NCBI GenBank assembly: GCA_936432065.2
Contig: OW386285.2
Coordinates: 175,193,984 to 175,257,983 of the forward strand
Reading direction: 5' to 3'
DNA length: 64,000 nucleotides
Origin: Rutpela maculata
Taxonomy: Eukaryota > Arthropoda > Insecta > Coleoptera > Cerambycidae
The notes under the pieces were generated by a model. That model had not been told where the DNA came from. It searched no databases and worked only from the letters and a program-made list of their open reading frames with translations. Below are positions 33,107 through 43,979 of this stretch, one piece after another. Each line of letters begins with the position of its first letter. Within the stretch, counting starts at the first letter, position 1. The position numbers and the translations under genes are program-made.

Positions 33107-33317
33107 ATTAGGCGAGCCTGGCTCGGCAAGTCACGAAACACGCGCCGTGTGACATAGGCAACTTGGCATGGCTTGCGACTCGGGAGACGTTGCTCGCGTC
33201 GGCTCGCGTCTTCCGTCTAGTTGTCGGTACACGGTACACACCGTTACAAGGCGCGTGGTTTGCCGAACCACGCACCAGGTTCGTGGATCGGCGAACCACG
33301 CGCCGTGTAACTGCGCC
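33086..33317. mobile_element. GC-rich MITE in the LTR, TTAA/TAA target
   Basis: TTAA at 33082-33085 and 33318-33321 bracket inverted ends GGCGCAGTTACACAGCGCG and, read inward from the right, GGCGCAGTTACACGGCGCG. The 232 bp are strikingly GC-rich beside the AT-rich host, with several inner repeats of GCGTGGTT/CGCCGAACC type. TTAA fits piggyBac, while TAA/TTA would fit PIF/Harbinger, and the GGCGC end suits the latter better. It has no coding content. Confidence 0.75.
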
Positions 33318-33437
33318 TTAATGTGTTTCAACCCTCTAGAGACATATAGAAAAATCTAGAACATTACAGACATCCTCTGGAACATTGTAGAATGTGTTGG
33401 AATGTAGTGGAAAGATTCAGAACACATAACCTAGGAC

Positions 33438-33445
33438 TATAAAAG
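33438..33445 (+). promoter_or_regulatory. TATA box of the gypsy 2 LTR
   Basis: TATAAAAG inside the LTR, followed about 28 bp downstream by CAGTTCAGT, a plausible initiator. Confidence 0.5.
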
Positions 33446-33739
33446 AAGAGTAAGTGGTTGTGCAGTTCAGTTGAATACAGACAGTGATTGGAGAAACGTT
33501 AAGAAGTAAACAAAGTGACTGAATTATTGAGACTTATAATACTAGTGCAATATTAGTAAAATAATTAATTGTTGGAATTGTAGTAATTTGTAAGTTAATA
33601 AATTAGTGTTTAGTGTTACCCTGGTGTTATAATTTCCGGATCCACGATACAGGGTGTTTACAAAAAGGGTGTAAGCACGTAACAATACAATAATATATCC
33701 TAAAAGCAGTAGTGAACTAAACACTCCATATTCACATAC

Positions 33740-35469
33740 ACATGTAATAAAATGAAGACTATCTGTTGCCCGATACTGTTAGGAATTGCGTGCCAGAGCA
33801 ATGTTCGTGTTACAAGGCCTTTTTCTCACTTCCTATGCATTTTATAAAAAATGCTCCATATAAAAACATTTCCTCCAAAAGTACAGCACCAGGCCACGAC
33901 TACATCACCAAAAACCTGTTAAGAAAACTAGACAATAAAGTGCATTTATACATCATAAAAATGTATGAATTTTGTCTAAGAAACTACTATACACCACCAG
34001 AGTGGAAAATTGGTACCATAATCACTATACCCAAGCCGAAACTAGACCATGCTAAAACAAACAACTACAGACCAATCACACTACTACCAGTACTAGGCAA
34101 AAATTTGGATAAAATTATTAGAAACAGAATTCAAGAAGCCATTGGAAATCAGATTCCTGGATATCAATTCGGATTTAAAACTGGTCATTCAACAACACAT
34201 CCTCTCTCAATTTTAACCAACAATATTGAAACAAGCAAACTTAACAGGAATAGGTCTGGCGCACTATTCCTAGATATCAACAAAGCGTTCGATACTGTGT
34301 GGCACGATGGTCTATTATTTAAACTTAAAGAATTAGGATGTCCACAATATATCATCTTTTTTTATTAATAGCCTACTTACTAACAGAACGTTGAAAGTAA
34401 AGATTCTAAATACCGACTCAGATGAATTCACCCCCGAACAGGGATTACCGCAAGGTTCACCACTTTCACCACTGCTTTACAACGTTTACTGTTCGGATAT
34501 TTACAATTTCCAACACGACGACCCTGAGCACTTCGCCCACGATGGATATATCCTTCAATTTGCCGATGACACCGCCCTTGTATCCCATGACAGAACTATC
34601 TTCAAGGTAGCAGAAAATTTACAATCACTGGTAAATACAACATGCAGGTGGTTCAATAAATGGAGGCTCAAACCAAACCTCCTAAAAACACACTTTATTT
34701 TATTCAACCACCACCCATCGGATACTTCCCCCTCGCTAAACATGTACCAACATACTCTACATCCTGAATCAATGGTCAATTACCTTGGAATGACCTTTTA
34801 CAACAAAATTAATTTTAATGCCCACGTTGAGCTCAAGAAAAAGAATATTATTTCGAGGGCTAAACATTTCCGAAGCTTAACATATAATAGGAATGGGATC
34901 AACGTAGAAACAGCAAGTAGAATATACAAGCTTATCTGTCGATCAATGATTGAATATGGACACGTTTTGTATTTAAATTGTAAAAATCATGCAATTAAAA
35001 AATTAAAGGTGGCAGAAACATCATCAATAAGAACAATCACAAAGATTCGACATCCTCTCAACCCGTTACACAACCCACCCAACCCTCTTTTATACCAGCA
35101 GACTAATATAATGCTTATAGAAGACCGTCTAACCTATTTATCAAGAAGATTTTCTGAGACCACAAAATTTAGAGATAATTGAGAAATTTTGCATGAGAAG
35201 AGACCCAGGAATAAGAAGCATACATAAGCACCCAGAACAAACCCTACTGGAAAAACTACAAAGATTAGCCAACAATAACTAATTACACTGCAATTATTAA
35301 TATTATCATTACAACTGTTAATTATAATTCATTATAGTATATTAAAACTGTAAAATATATGTCTATACATATATATTATTGTAACAATAGGCCGAAGGAC
35401 CTTGGTCAATAGCCTATTGAATCATTTTGTGATTCAATAAAGTTCATTTATTATTATTATTATTATTAT
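33740..35469 (+). pseudogene. LINE D: 5'-truncated RT, plus strand
   Basis: Two frames cover the RT. 33766-34366 has APGHDYITKNLLRKLDNKVH, the NNYRPITLLPVLGK block, QFGFKTGHSTTHPLS and the palm Asp in LFLDINKAFDTVWHDGLLFK. A frameshift in the run of T near 34360 leads into 34391-35182, with EQGLPQGSPLSPLLYNVYCS, the active site LQFADDTALVSH and thumb MVNYLGMTFYNKINFNAH. The end is marked by AATAAAG at 35427 and a TTA-repeat tail to 35469. Motif style is Jockey-clade. The endonuclease is missing. The same 3' end occurs at 7250/8871-8945. Confidence 0.85.
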
Positions 35470-36240
35470 AAGTTACCTCGATCCACACTTTTTTGCTGTA
35501 AATTACACAGAAATGGCAATTCCTCCATTAATATTTATGTATTCTTCAGTCACATCATAATAAATATTATTTTTGCATACACCGCTGGAAAGCAAAAGGC
35601 TTGATATTGTAATACTAAAATATTAAGTTTTTGCGACAACAAATGGCAGTTATAGAGGGGTGAGAACATGGAAAATTTGATTATCATTTTTCATAAAAAA
35701 GATGGAAAAAGCGACATTTTCTCCACTTTCACAATTCCAAATCAAATCGCGACCTCAAAAATATATTTTGTGAGGTATTTTTACATAAGAATCAACTGTC
35801 TGTTTTTGTATGTTCAAGAGTTACGGGTGGGTGTACGCGACACGAGCAAGTCCGCTCCGCTCCGATTTAAAAGGTGAAAAAGTGAATTTTTAATAGAGTA
35901 AATTTGTTAATATTGTGCAACACTGTTACATAAACAAGTGACAATCACAATAAAGAAAAGTGTTCGTAAAAAATCTAATTACTAAACAAAATATTAAAAA
36001 CCAACGATCTTTAAGCATTTAATGCTTAGTACCCAGTGCAAAACAAAAACTTATCAGTCATATTTCTTGTGGAATATAAAACGTTGGGAATAAAACACGA
36101 CTGGACTGAAACACTTTCTGAATATGAATGACAGAAATACTCGTAACCAATTAAAATTAAGTCAAATAGTCTATAGTTCAAACGAAAACTCCGAGTCCCA
36201 AGCAAAACACAAGCTATGAAACAATTAAGCACACCAGTGA
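35470..36240. other. Noncoding, nothing assigned
   Basis: AT-rich sequence without recognised domains. It may include the 5' UTR of LINE F, whose ORF1-like coding starts near 36241. Confidence 0.4.
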
Positions 36241-36610
36241 CAGAGACAGCAATACAGAAACGAAAACATTATCGCGACACTTCACAATAAATTAGCCAGT
36301 GTCTCATATGAGAAAGAAAAAATTGACGAGAAATACCAAAGGATGGAGGAAACTATGAGGAACCTAAAAGGAACTTTGAAAAATAAAGATGAAATAATAA
36401 ATAATTTAAAAGATACTGTATCAAACAGTAAAGTAATATTCAATAACGCACAAACACAGACGGAGAAAACATGTAAATTAACGAATTGCGAGACACAAAC
36501 AACTGCAAATCTAAAAGAGACATCGACAAAACCGTTAGTAAAGAAAAAAGTATTTACTAATAAGGAGATAATTAAGAAAATAGTGCCACTGTGCCCTGAA
36601 AGGACACCTA

Positions 36611-36920
36611 CACAAAATGGGACTGTTCAATGAGGACCTAAGATGCAGACAATGCAATAGGGCAACAGAGACATCCTACCACATCTTGTGCGACTGTGAG
36701 GCTCTGGATCACAGAAGGCAGGAAATATATGGACAACCAAAACTGAGTCCAGAAGAATATGAAACCAAACCAGCGATGGGGTTGTACAAGCTAGTGCAAG
36801 GGACCAGAGTACTGGATTGGTTATCATAAAGTAAATGGGAGAATATCACAATAAGCCCAAGAGGTTGCAGTGATTCCAGAAACAAAAGTTAGATGGCTCC
36901 CGAGCAAAAAAAAAAAAGAG
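36611..36920 (+). pseudogene. LINE E: 3' end of an RNase H/zinc-finger LINE, polyA tail
   Basis: The frame from 36617 reads MGLFNEDLRCRQCNRATETS then YHILCDCEALDHRRQEIYG and stops at 36829. C-x2-C...H-x3-C with ET.YHIL.C is the C-terminal finger of I/R1/Jockey-like LINEs. An A11 run at 36908-36918 is the probable tail. Only the last 70 residues and the 3' UTR remain. It is inserted in ORF1 of LINE F. Confidence 0.7.
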
Positions 36921-37500
36921 AATAGAAGAACAGGAAAAATCAGCGATAAATAGAAAGTCAAAAATATTAATCCTATTTGATAATAATAGAAAAAAATGTG
37001 CAGATATCCTAAAATTATGTGTTTCTATAAACCCAATGCTTTATTAGAAGACGTAACGAATTGTGCTAAACTTACAAAGTTCTTCGGTAAAAAAGATCAC
37101 GTAATTATATTTCCAGGAACAAACAACATTAGGCATGACCGAAGCCTAAGCTTCAAATTTCTGAAAAACCTCTTGGCAAAACTAAATTCCACGAATGCAG
37201 TTGTAATAGAGGCGACATATGTTGACAATAGGGAGATTCTAAATAATACGACTTACAAATTTAATAGCATCTCATTTAATGTAACTCTCAGATTTGACAA
37301 CATGAATTCTATAGACACTAATAATATTTTCCAATATGAAAATTACATAGACAAGAGGAGCGAGCTAACTTATAGAGCCAGACAAATACTTTTTGCAAGT
37401 GCATATTTTATACTCAGCAAGAAGAACCAAAACAATGGATATTCAAACCTAGCTGAGGTAAAAATTACGAAGGAAATCGATGAAATGTATATGAACCTCA

Positions 37501-37924
37501 CAAGGGCGGATCTGGACCTTGAGCTTGGGGGGGGGGTAACACTGAACCCAAAATTTTTTGGTGGGAGGGTAGAAATCTGAAAAAAAATTTTCGTCCTAAA
37601 ATTTTTTTGAAGAGCGGGGAGGGAGAAATCCAAAAAACATATTTTTCGCCATAAAAGCCCCAAAATTTTTTTGAAGAGCGGGGAGGAGAAATCCGAAAAA
37701 AAAATTTTCGTCTCAAAATTTTCAACAGAGAAAAAATTTTTTCATCCTAAAAAATTTAAAATAAAAATTTCTTGGGGGAGGTAATTACCCTATTCAAATT
37801 TTTTTTCCTCCCAAAATTAACAAAAATCATACCATTTTAAAACAAAAATTGATGATTTACAGAATCTTGGGGGGGGATAATTACCCTGTTACCCCCCCCC
37901 CCCCCCCCCTTAAATACGCGCCTG
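37501..37924. mobile_element. hAT-type MITE, 424 bp, perfect 8-bp duplication
   Basis: GAACCTCA at 37493-37500 is repeated exactly at 37925-37932. The ends are CAAGGGCGGATCTGG on the left and CAGGCGCGTATTTAAG on the right, read inward. The interior has G and C homopolymer runs and a tandemly repeated AAAATTTTTTTGAAGAGCGG unit at about 37598 and 37660. No coding content. Confidence 0.8.
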
Positions 37925-38342
37925 GAACCTCATCAGTAATAGGAACAACTCTGACATAACTTTGTCCCATCATCAAAATACACTTAATGTGGAGGAAACA
38001 ATCAATGTGACAGACAGTCAGTTAGAAGAAAGTGTATTGTCGATACAACCTATTAGGGATTCTACAAGCAATAGTGAGCAGGATTTTTGTACTCAAGACT
38101 GTCCCTTCTCAGTGTAATATAAATAACTACAATTTTAACCTAATGCATCTAAATGAGCAGTGCATTTAGATTGGCAAAAGCCCTGTAACATACAGTATAT
38201 TAATATCCAAGGATTAAAATGATATCAAATTTTTGTAGAGGAAAAAAGTCTTCATGGTGGTATAGCAACTTCTGTTCAAGAACATATGGCTCTAGAATGT
38301 AGAGAAATAAAATATATAAAAACATTATCAATAGACCCGTTT

Positions 38343-38606
38343 AGTGTGAAGTCAAATCCTAGGCAACCAATAATACGAGTGTCTTGGAAGTCTGCTGTTT
38401 CAGGCTTGCTAACGATTTTGAGCCTTATGTACAATACATTTAAGGGCAAAAAATATGAACCTTGATCAGCAAGATTGTAGAGTATGAGGTTCTCTAATAT
38501 ACAGCTTTTAGGCGAGAAGTCGGTGCAAAGATGAAAAGTCAGACTATCCCTGTTCTTCGAACGCGCAGTAGTGTCGCAGTTATCTCACTCTAGAAGAACC
38601 GTCCGT
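38343..38606. other. Short unassigned stretch between LINE F and LINE G
   Basis: No motif recognised. It may be decayed LINE F. Confidence 0.4.
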
Positions 38607-40884
38607 AATTTATTTATTTATATATATAATCACTTGGGCTGTTACAATACAGATGTGAACGTCAATAAGATAAACAAAAAATACATAATTTAGATTACAA
38701 GGTGAGACAATAAGTAGTAAACATAAAACACAATAAACAAAAAAATATGACGAATACAGATTAAAATTCTTTGTACGAATATAAACATTTCTCAAGTAAA
38801 AATTGTTTGAGACTAGATTTGCATTTATTAAAATTGTTGACATCTTTAATCTCACTAGGTAATTTGTCGCAAAAACTAATACCAGAGTTATAAGGTGATT
38901 TTTCAAAATGAGACGTATTATGATGAGGAAGAGCTAACAGGTCGTCATGACGAGTATTATAATTATGGTAACTAGCAGTAGTTTTAAATTGGTTAATGTT
39001 ACTTTTAATGTACTTTAGCAAAGAAAAAAGATATATGGATGGTACCGTTAATATTCTGTGACTTTTAAAAGAGTTTTTACAAGATGTGGTGAAATCAAGA
39101 TTAAAAATTAATCTAATTATGCGCTTTTGGCAGACAAAAACTCGCTGCAAATTATTCGCACGTCCCCACATTATAATATTGTAGGATATATGGCAATAAG
39201 CCATTGAATAGTACAGTTGCAATAAAGCCTCAGAATCTAGGGAGTTCTTGCTTGCGTATGCAGTAATGCGCTTTGTTAAGTTTTTTTACATACTTCTTCG
39301 ATTTGAATATCCCAGCTTAGTTTTGTGTTTATTGAAATACCTAAAAATCTTGTATTCGAGCAAAATGGCAGGGTCATGTTGTTAAAATTTAACTGAGTGT
39401 TGAAAGGTAATGATTTTCTTTGTGAGAAAATACATGCACACAGTTTTCTCAAGGTTTAATATGAGATTATTTATGCAGCAATAGTCACCGAATTCTGTCA
39501 TAAGAGCCATAGCATTATCAAGGAGCTCCACAAGGCTCGGTGCAGATATGCCAAAGGAGTTATCATCGGCAAACATGGTTTTACCTTTTGATATGAATGA
39601 TGTTGTTTACAAAAATCAAAAAAATCAAAGGGCCCAGCACCGAGCCCTGTGGCACTCCAAGACTGACGTCATGTTCATTAGAAATCGTTTGGTTGATTTT
39701 TACCTGAAGAGATCTGTCCGTTAAATATAACATGATCCACTGTAGAAAAACTCCTCGAATGCCTACCTTAAATAATTTTTCTTTAACAAAAGTCAGATTG
39801 AGGGAGTCGAACGCTCGTGATAGGTCAAAGAACAATCCTATGACGAGGTTACCTTTGTCCATTTCGTTATAAACAAATTGCAAAAGCTGAATTGTAGCAG
39901 TGTCAGTAGAATGATTTTTGCAAAACCCATGTTGGCGATCTGTCAGTATTTTGAAAGAATTAAAAAATGCCATTATTCGATTAAACGCAATTCTTTCCAT
40001 TATTTTAGAAATAACACTTAGGATGAATATTGGTCTGTAATTTTCTGGTTCCAAAGAATCATTTTTTTTAAATATAGGGATAATAGTAGCTATTTTTAGT
40101 ATGGATGGAAAAACACCTGATTGGAAAGATGCGTTGATCAAAATGCACAATGGTTCAATGATGAAATCACATGCATACTTGACAAACTTAGTGGACAATC
40201 CATCTGGACCGAGAGCTTGTTTATTTTTTAATTCAAATATAATTTGCCTTATTTCATCGAGTGTAACTGGATAAATAAAGATGGACTGATCATTAAGTTC
40301 ACTGGAAGTGCAAGTATGTGATAAATTAGCGCCAAAGTGATTTTTTACTTTGTCTACAGTGACTGACGCGAAGTAATTTGCAAAATGTTCCGCAACATCA
40401 TTAGGATTGTCTGTGACTTTGCCATTTACGTTTAACTTAACATCGACTGGAGAAGAATGATTAGTATGTAGTTCAGATTTAATGAGCCGCCAGATTTCCT
40501 TTGTGGAATTTGGGGCATTTAAAATTCTATTTGAGAAATACTCATGCTTGGCGTTTCTTATATTGTTGTATTCACGTTTCTTGCACTTATAGGGGTTAAC
40601 AAGGTCAGGAGAGCGATAACGTTGGATGAGCCAATGCAAATTTTTGAGGTATTCACTTTCACGTTTGATGTTTGACGTAACCCAGTTTTTTGTGTTTGTA
40701 ATATTGTTGTAATAATTGTTAGTGATCTGCTTAATTTCAAGAGGAAACGAAGCATCTAATTTGTTAATCATAATTTCCAAAAAATTAATAAAGGCTTCAT
40801 CTACATTTATTGGGTCCATACTGTAAATAAAATCCCAATTTGTATTATATAAAAGATATTGAAATTTGGCTATGTTAGCCTCAG

Positions 40885-40886
<2 letters not shown>
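38607..40886 (-). pseudogene. LINE G: RT with linker, 5'-truncated, minus strand
   Basis: A TTTA-rich tail begins at 38607. The C-terminus is at 38761-39222, the active site MFADDNSFGISA at 39540-39576, and the main frame at 39581-40819 holds a long basic linker (KCKKREYNNIRNAKHEYFSN) and RT blocks ATIIPIFKKNDSLEPENYRP, HGFCKNHSTDTATIQLLQF, GLFFDLSRAFDSLN and SLGVPQGSVLGPLIFLIFVN. A frameshift lies just before FADD, and another break is near 39240-39380. The sequence is truncated in the linker at a (TA)n tract that borders the giant inverted repeat. It is related to LINE H. Confidence 0.85.
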
Positions 40887-40926
<40 letters not shown>

Positions 40927-40957
40927 ATATATATGTATATATATATATATATATATA
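40887..40957. repeat. (TA)n microsatellite at the outer edge of the giant repeat
   Basis: TA dinucleotides with one CTA and one GTA interruption. The outer edge of the right arm (62094 onward) has no such tract. Confidence 0.9.
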
Positions 40958-42643
40958 TGGACTACTGCTATTCTTGTTTTATTATATGTAGGCAAATATA
41001 CCTACATATTTAGATAAAAAAGGTATATTTTAATCACAGTTAGAAAACACTAACGCAAATATTAGTGGTAAAAGAGCAGAGCGTTTGTCCTAAACAACTT
41101 TATGACAGCATCAAGAAAGGTGATTATGGAATTCTTTCTGCCGCGATTTTATTATTTTAATTTGCTTGGGTGTCGTAACAAGTGCAATGAGAAGTCCTGA
41201 ACTAAATCTAAGCATTGCTTCAAAAAATATAAACAATGTATGTGTCAATATTAGAATTTTCTGCTATTTTTCTTATTATCTCCGGTCTTAGTAATCGCAA
41301 AAAATAAAAAGACAAATTTTGAATAAAAAAACTTTCTGATAATTTGTTAACTTGCAAGAAAATAAAGAAAAAATTAAATATTACTATCTATATATAATTT
41401 AAGAAATATAGTGTAATAATGCATAAATCTATAACGAAAGTGAGTGAAACTATATCTTTTATTGCTTTATTTTTCGAGTTGTTTATAAAATAATAAAGTT
41501 AAAAATATCACGTGTCTGTCTATTAAAAAAATAAAGAAATTTCGTGAAGTATACGTCATTACCTCTAGGACTGCAGTTTTAGCCATGTATTTTTACGGAA
41601 TTGAAAATTATTTTTTCTGTAGAAAAGCATTTCTTATAAACAATGACTTTCATTTCATTTTAAATTTCCAATTGCTCAGTTAATTTGTTGTAATGTATTC
41701 TAATGTTTTGATCATTTAATTTTAACGAATTCTAAAATAATTTTGTATGCTCTATTTATACATTTAATTTTCGTCATAGTAATATAGGACTAATAATTTT
41801 TTAGTTAGATTTATGGCTAAATACTGTAATATAACTCTATCTTGCTTTAAACAGGCGTTGTGTTGCTTTGTATACCATTGGCAACAGTTCTTTGAAATTT
41901 GAGACGCTTTAATTGTTTTATTGCTCTGTGCAAGAAAGCAACATGTCACCAAATTTAAGTTGAATGTAGGTAGAAGAATATAAGAAAAAAGGTACTCTCA
42001 ACGAGGCATAATGCAACACCACAGGAGGGAGAGAGAAAGAAAGATCACGCGTTTGCCGAAATATAAAGTGTTCTAACAACGTTTAACATAATTGTAATAA
42101 TTTTTCATGTGTAAATAAAAATTCAACCAATTCAAATTTCATGTCAAAAGGTCTATTTGCTCTAAAAAATGCGCAAATTTCTCATTTAGTAAATTCGCAG
42201 AATTTTGATTGGATTATTTATAATTTTACATAGTAAAAGTTTTTATTTTTATGTTTCTATAAGATCATAGAATTATCTAAGACCCGAAAATCGCAAAATG
42301 TGGTGACAATACGAAGAAATCAATTTTTATTTAAATGGAAACAACATGAATTTAAAAATCCGTTGTCTCTTGAAAAGTGTTTTCTGGAATCTACAGATGA
42401 CGTAAGCTTTTTCAGATATTTAATTGCATTTTAAATGACCTACAAAAAAATTAAAAAATGATGACAGGCAAGCGTTTCGGTACCTCATTTTTGATAGTTT
42501 GGTGACCGGTACAAATTTAATTAAGTAAAATAAATAAATAAATAAGCGTTCATTGTGCACAACAGAGTTTAGACACAAAAGGAAGAGGTTAGCCTAAACT
42601 TGCCATATACATTAAGAAAACATATTATGACTGTACACAATAT

Positions 42644-43572
42644 TAGTCCACAGTACATCGCCCTTTTTTTTAATGATTAGTAACAGGCTGAATTTTCGTG
42701 AGTAGCTTCGTTTTGACGAGACGCCCAACTTTTCTCTCTGCGAAAATTCTGGGTAGTGGTAGCTAACAGCAAAAATTATTTTTTCTATTTTACACGAATT
42801 AGACAATTCGACAACCTGTCAATTTGATTTGGCAATATATTTTTTCGACGATTGTGCTGAAAGTCAAATTTTCTAACTTCAAAATGATCAATTAATATCA
42901 ATTTGCCACACGCGTTGATTATATCTTCACACACCGGAATAAAATAGTGTGTTTACCTTAAAGAATTTTATATCACTTACTGGTAATAACAATTAAATTC
43001 TATTAAATGTACATTAATTACACATGAATTGCAATTACAATGTCAAATTTTCTAACTTCAGAATGACTGCGGAAAATGTCACTTTAAATAAAATCTGACC
43101 GGCAGCAAATTTAAAATTTTGGAAAGACTTTAAAAAAGGGAAATAACTTCACAACCGTAGAAAAAACACACATGTGGCAAGTTTCATTGCAAAACTCGTA
43201 TGATACTCCTACTTTCATACTTCGTTTTGCAATGAAACCCTTGCCACACTTGTATTACAATGTACTATTTTCTACGCTGAAAGTCAAATTTTCTAACTTC
43301 AAAATAACTGCAGAAAATATCACTTTGCCGCACGCCGTGCGGCAAAGAATTTGCCACACGCCTTGATTATATCTTCACATACCGGAATAAAATAGTGCGT
43401 TTACCACATGAATTGCAATTACAAAGTCAAATTTTTTAACTTCAGAATGACTGCGGAAAATGTCACTTTAAAAGTTGGGCGAAAAGTTGGGCGTCTCGTC
43501 AAAACGAAGCTATTCACGAAAATTCAGCCTGTTACTAATCATTAAAAAAAAAGGGCGATGTACTGTGGACTA
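42644..43572. mobile_element. Nested inverted-repeat element in the left arm
   Basis: AGTCCACAGTACATCGCCC at 42645 is mirrored by GGGCGATGTACTGTGGACT ending at 43571. The inverted ends extend about 100 bp, through GACGAGACGCCCAACTTT. Inside, a unit containing GTCAAATTTTCTAACTTC occurs four times (about 42860, 43041, 43281, 43424), and ATATCTTCACA(C/T)ACCGGAAT occurs twice. Two inner stems are visible: GTGGCAAGTTTCATTGCAAA at 43174 pairs with its complement to 43253, and GCCGCACGCCGTGCGGC lies at 43327-43343. No coding content. Confidence 0.75.
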
Positions 43573-43920
43573 TATTACATTAAATTGAGAAAACTATTAA
43601 ACTAAATTTTCATATAATTATAAATAATTATATAAAATAAAATATAAATATTGTATTACTTTTAATAACGATAACTTAACTATCAATATACCGTTTTTTA
43701 TTATAACCATTATACTAGAGAATTTTATGCTCTACCGAAAAGGTATGTATAGTGTTTTGCCCTATCTTGTTTAATTTTCAAAATATTGGGGAAAAAGCAC
43801 ATTTTGTTACAATTATTGTTAGTAACTTTTGAACCCGAAAAGAAAGAAAAGAAAAGAATACCACATAAATTTCTTTTTAAGAGTGTAACCTGCGAAGACT
43901 AATTAATATCGGGCACAAAT

Positions 43921-43979
43921 ATTTTATATGATTGCACTAATAATAATAATTATTTTTATTAGTGCAAGCATATAAAATA
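43921..43979. repeat. Hairpin in the left arm
   Basis: ATTTTATATG-TTGCACTAATAA pairs with TTATTAGTGCAAGCATATAAAAT over an AATAATTATTT loop. Mirrored at 59074-59132. Confidence 0.7.

Larger units (their letters stand above)
22161..33684 (+). mobile_element. Ty3/gypsy element 2 with nested LINEs and one 3' LTR
   Basis: The parts in order are a gag start (22175), RT part 1 (22238-22648), LINE insertion (22649-29931), RT part 2 to integrase start (29932-31284), LINE C (31285-32438), the rest of integrase (32439-33079) and a 3' LTR (33080-33684). Joined, these give the order RT, RNase H, integrase, as in Ty3/gypsy. Most of gag and all of protease are deleted. No 5' LTR was identified. Confidence 0.85.
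33080..33684 (+). repeat. Gypsy 2 3' LTR
   Basis: It starts TGTTA directly after the polypurine tract and ends TAACA at 33684, giving the usual TG...CA with 5-bp inverted ends. Without the inserted MITE it is about 370 bp. It contains a TATA box, TATAAAAG at 33438-33445, and an AATAAA at 33597-33602. The other LTR was not found, so the boundaries rest on motif logic, not on an LTR-LTR match. Confidence 0.7.
36241..38342 (+). pseudogene. LINE F: ORF1 with coiled coil and SGNH esterase-like domain, twice interrupted
   Basis: Part 1 (36241-36610) encodes a K/E-rich coiled-coil stretch (METMRNLKGTL-like, KNKDEIINNLKDTVSNSKV). After the LINE E insertion, part 2 (36921-37492) reads KSKILILFDNNRKKCADILK, then FYKPNALLEDV and DHVIIFPGTNNIRHD. 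ILI-F-D-N and GTNN correspond to blocks I and III of the SGNH hydrolase fold found in ORF1 of CR1-group LINEs, but block I has lost the GDS serine. A hAT element (37501-37924) interrupts, and ORF1 ends at about 38118 (DFCTQDCPFSV then stop). A worn endonuclease piece with LHGGIATSVQEHMALECREI follows at 38250-38340, after which the element is lost. Stops and frameshifts are present throughout. Confidence 0.7.

Noticed and set aside
33131..33359. Arg-rich open frames on both strands
   Set aside because: By-products of the GC-rich palindromic MITE.
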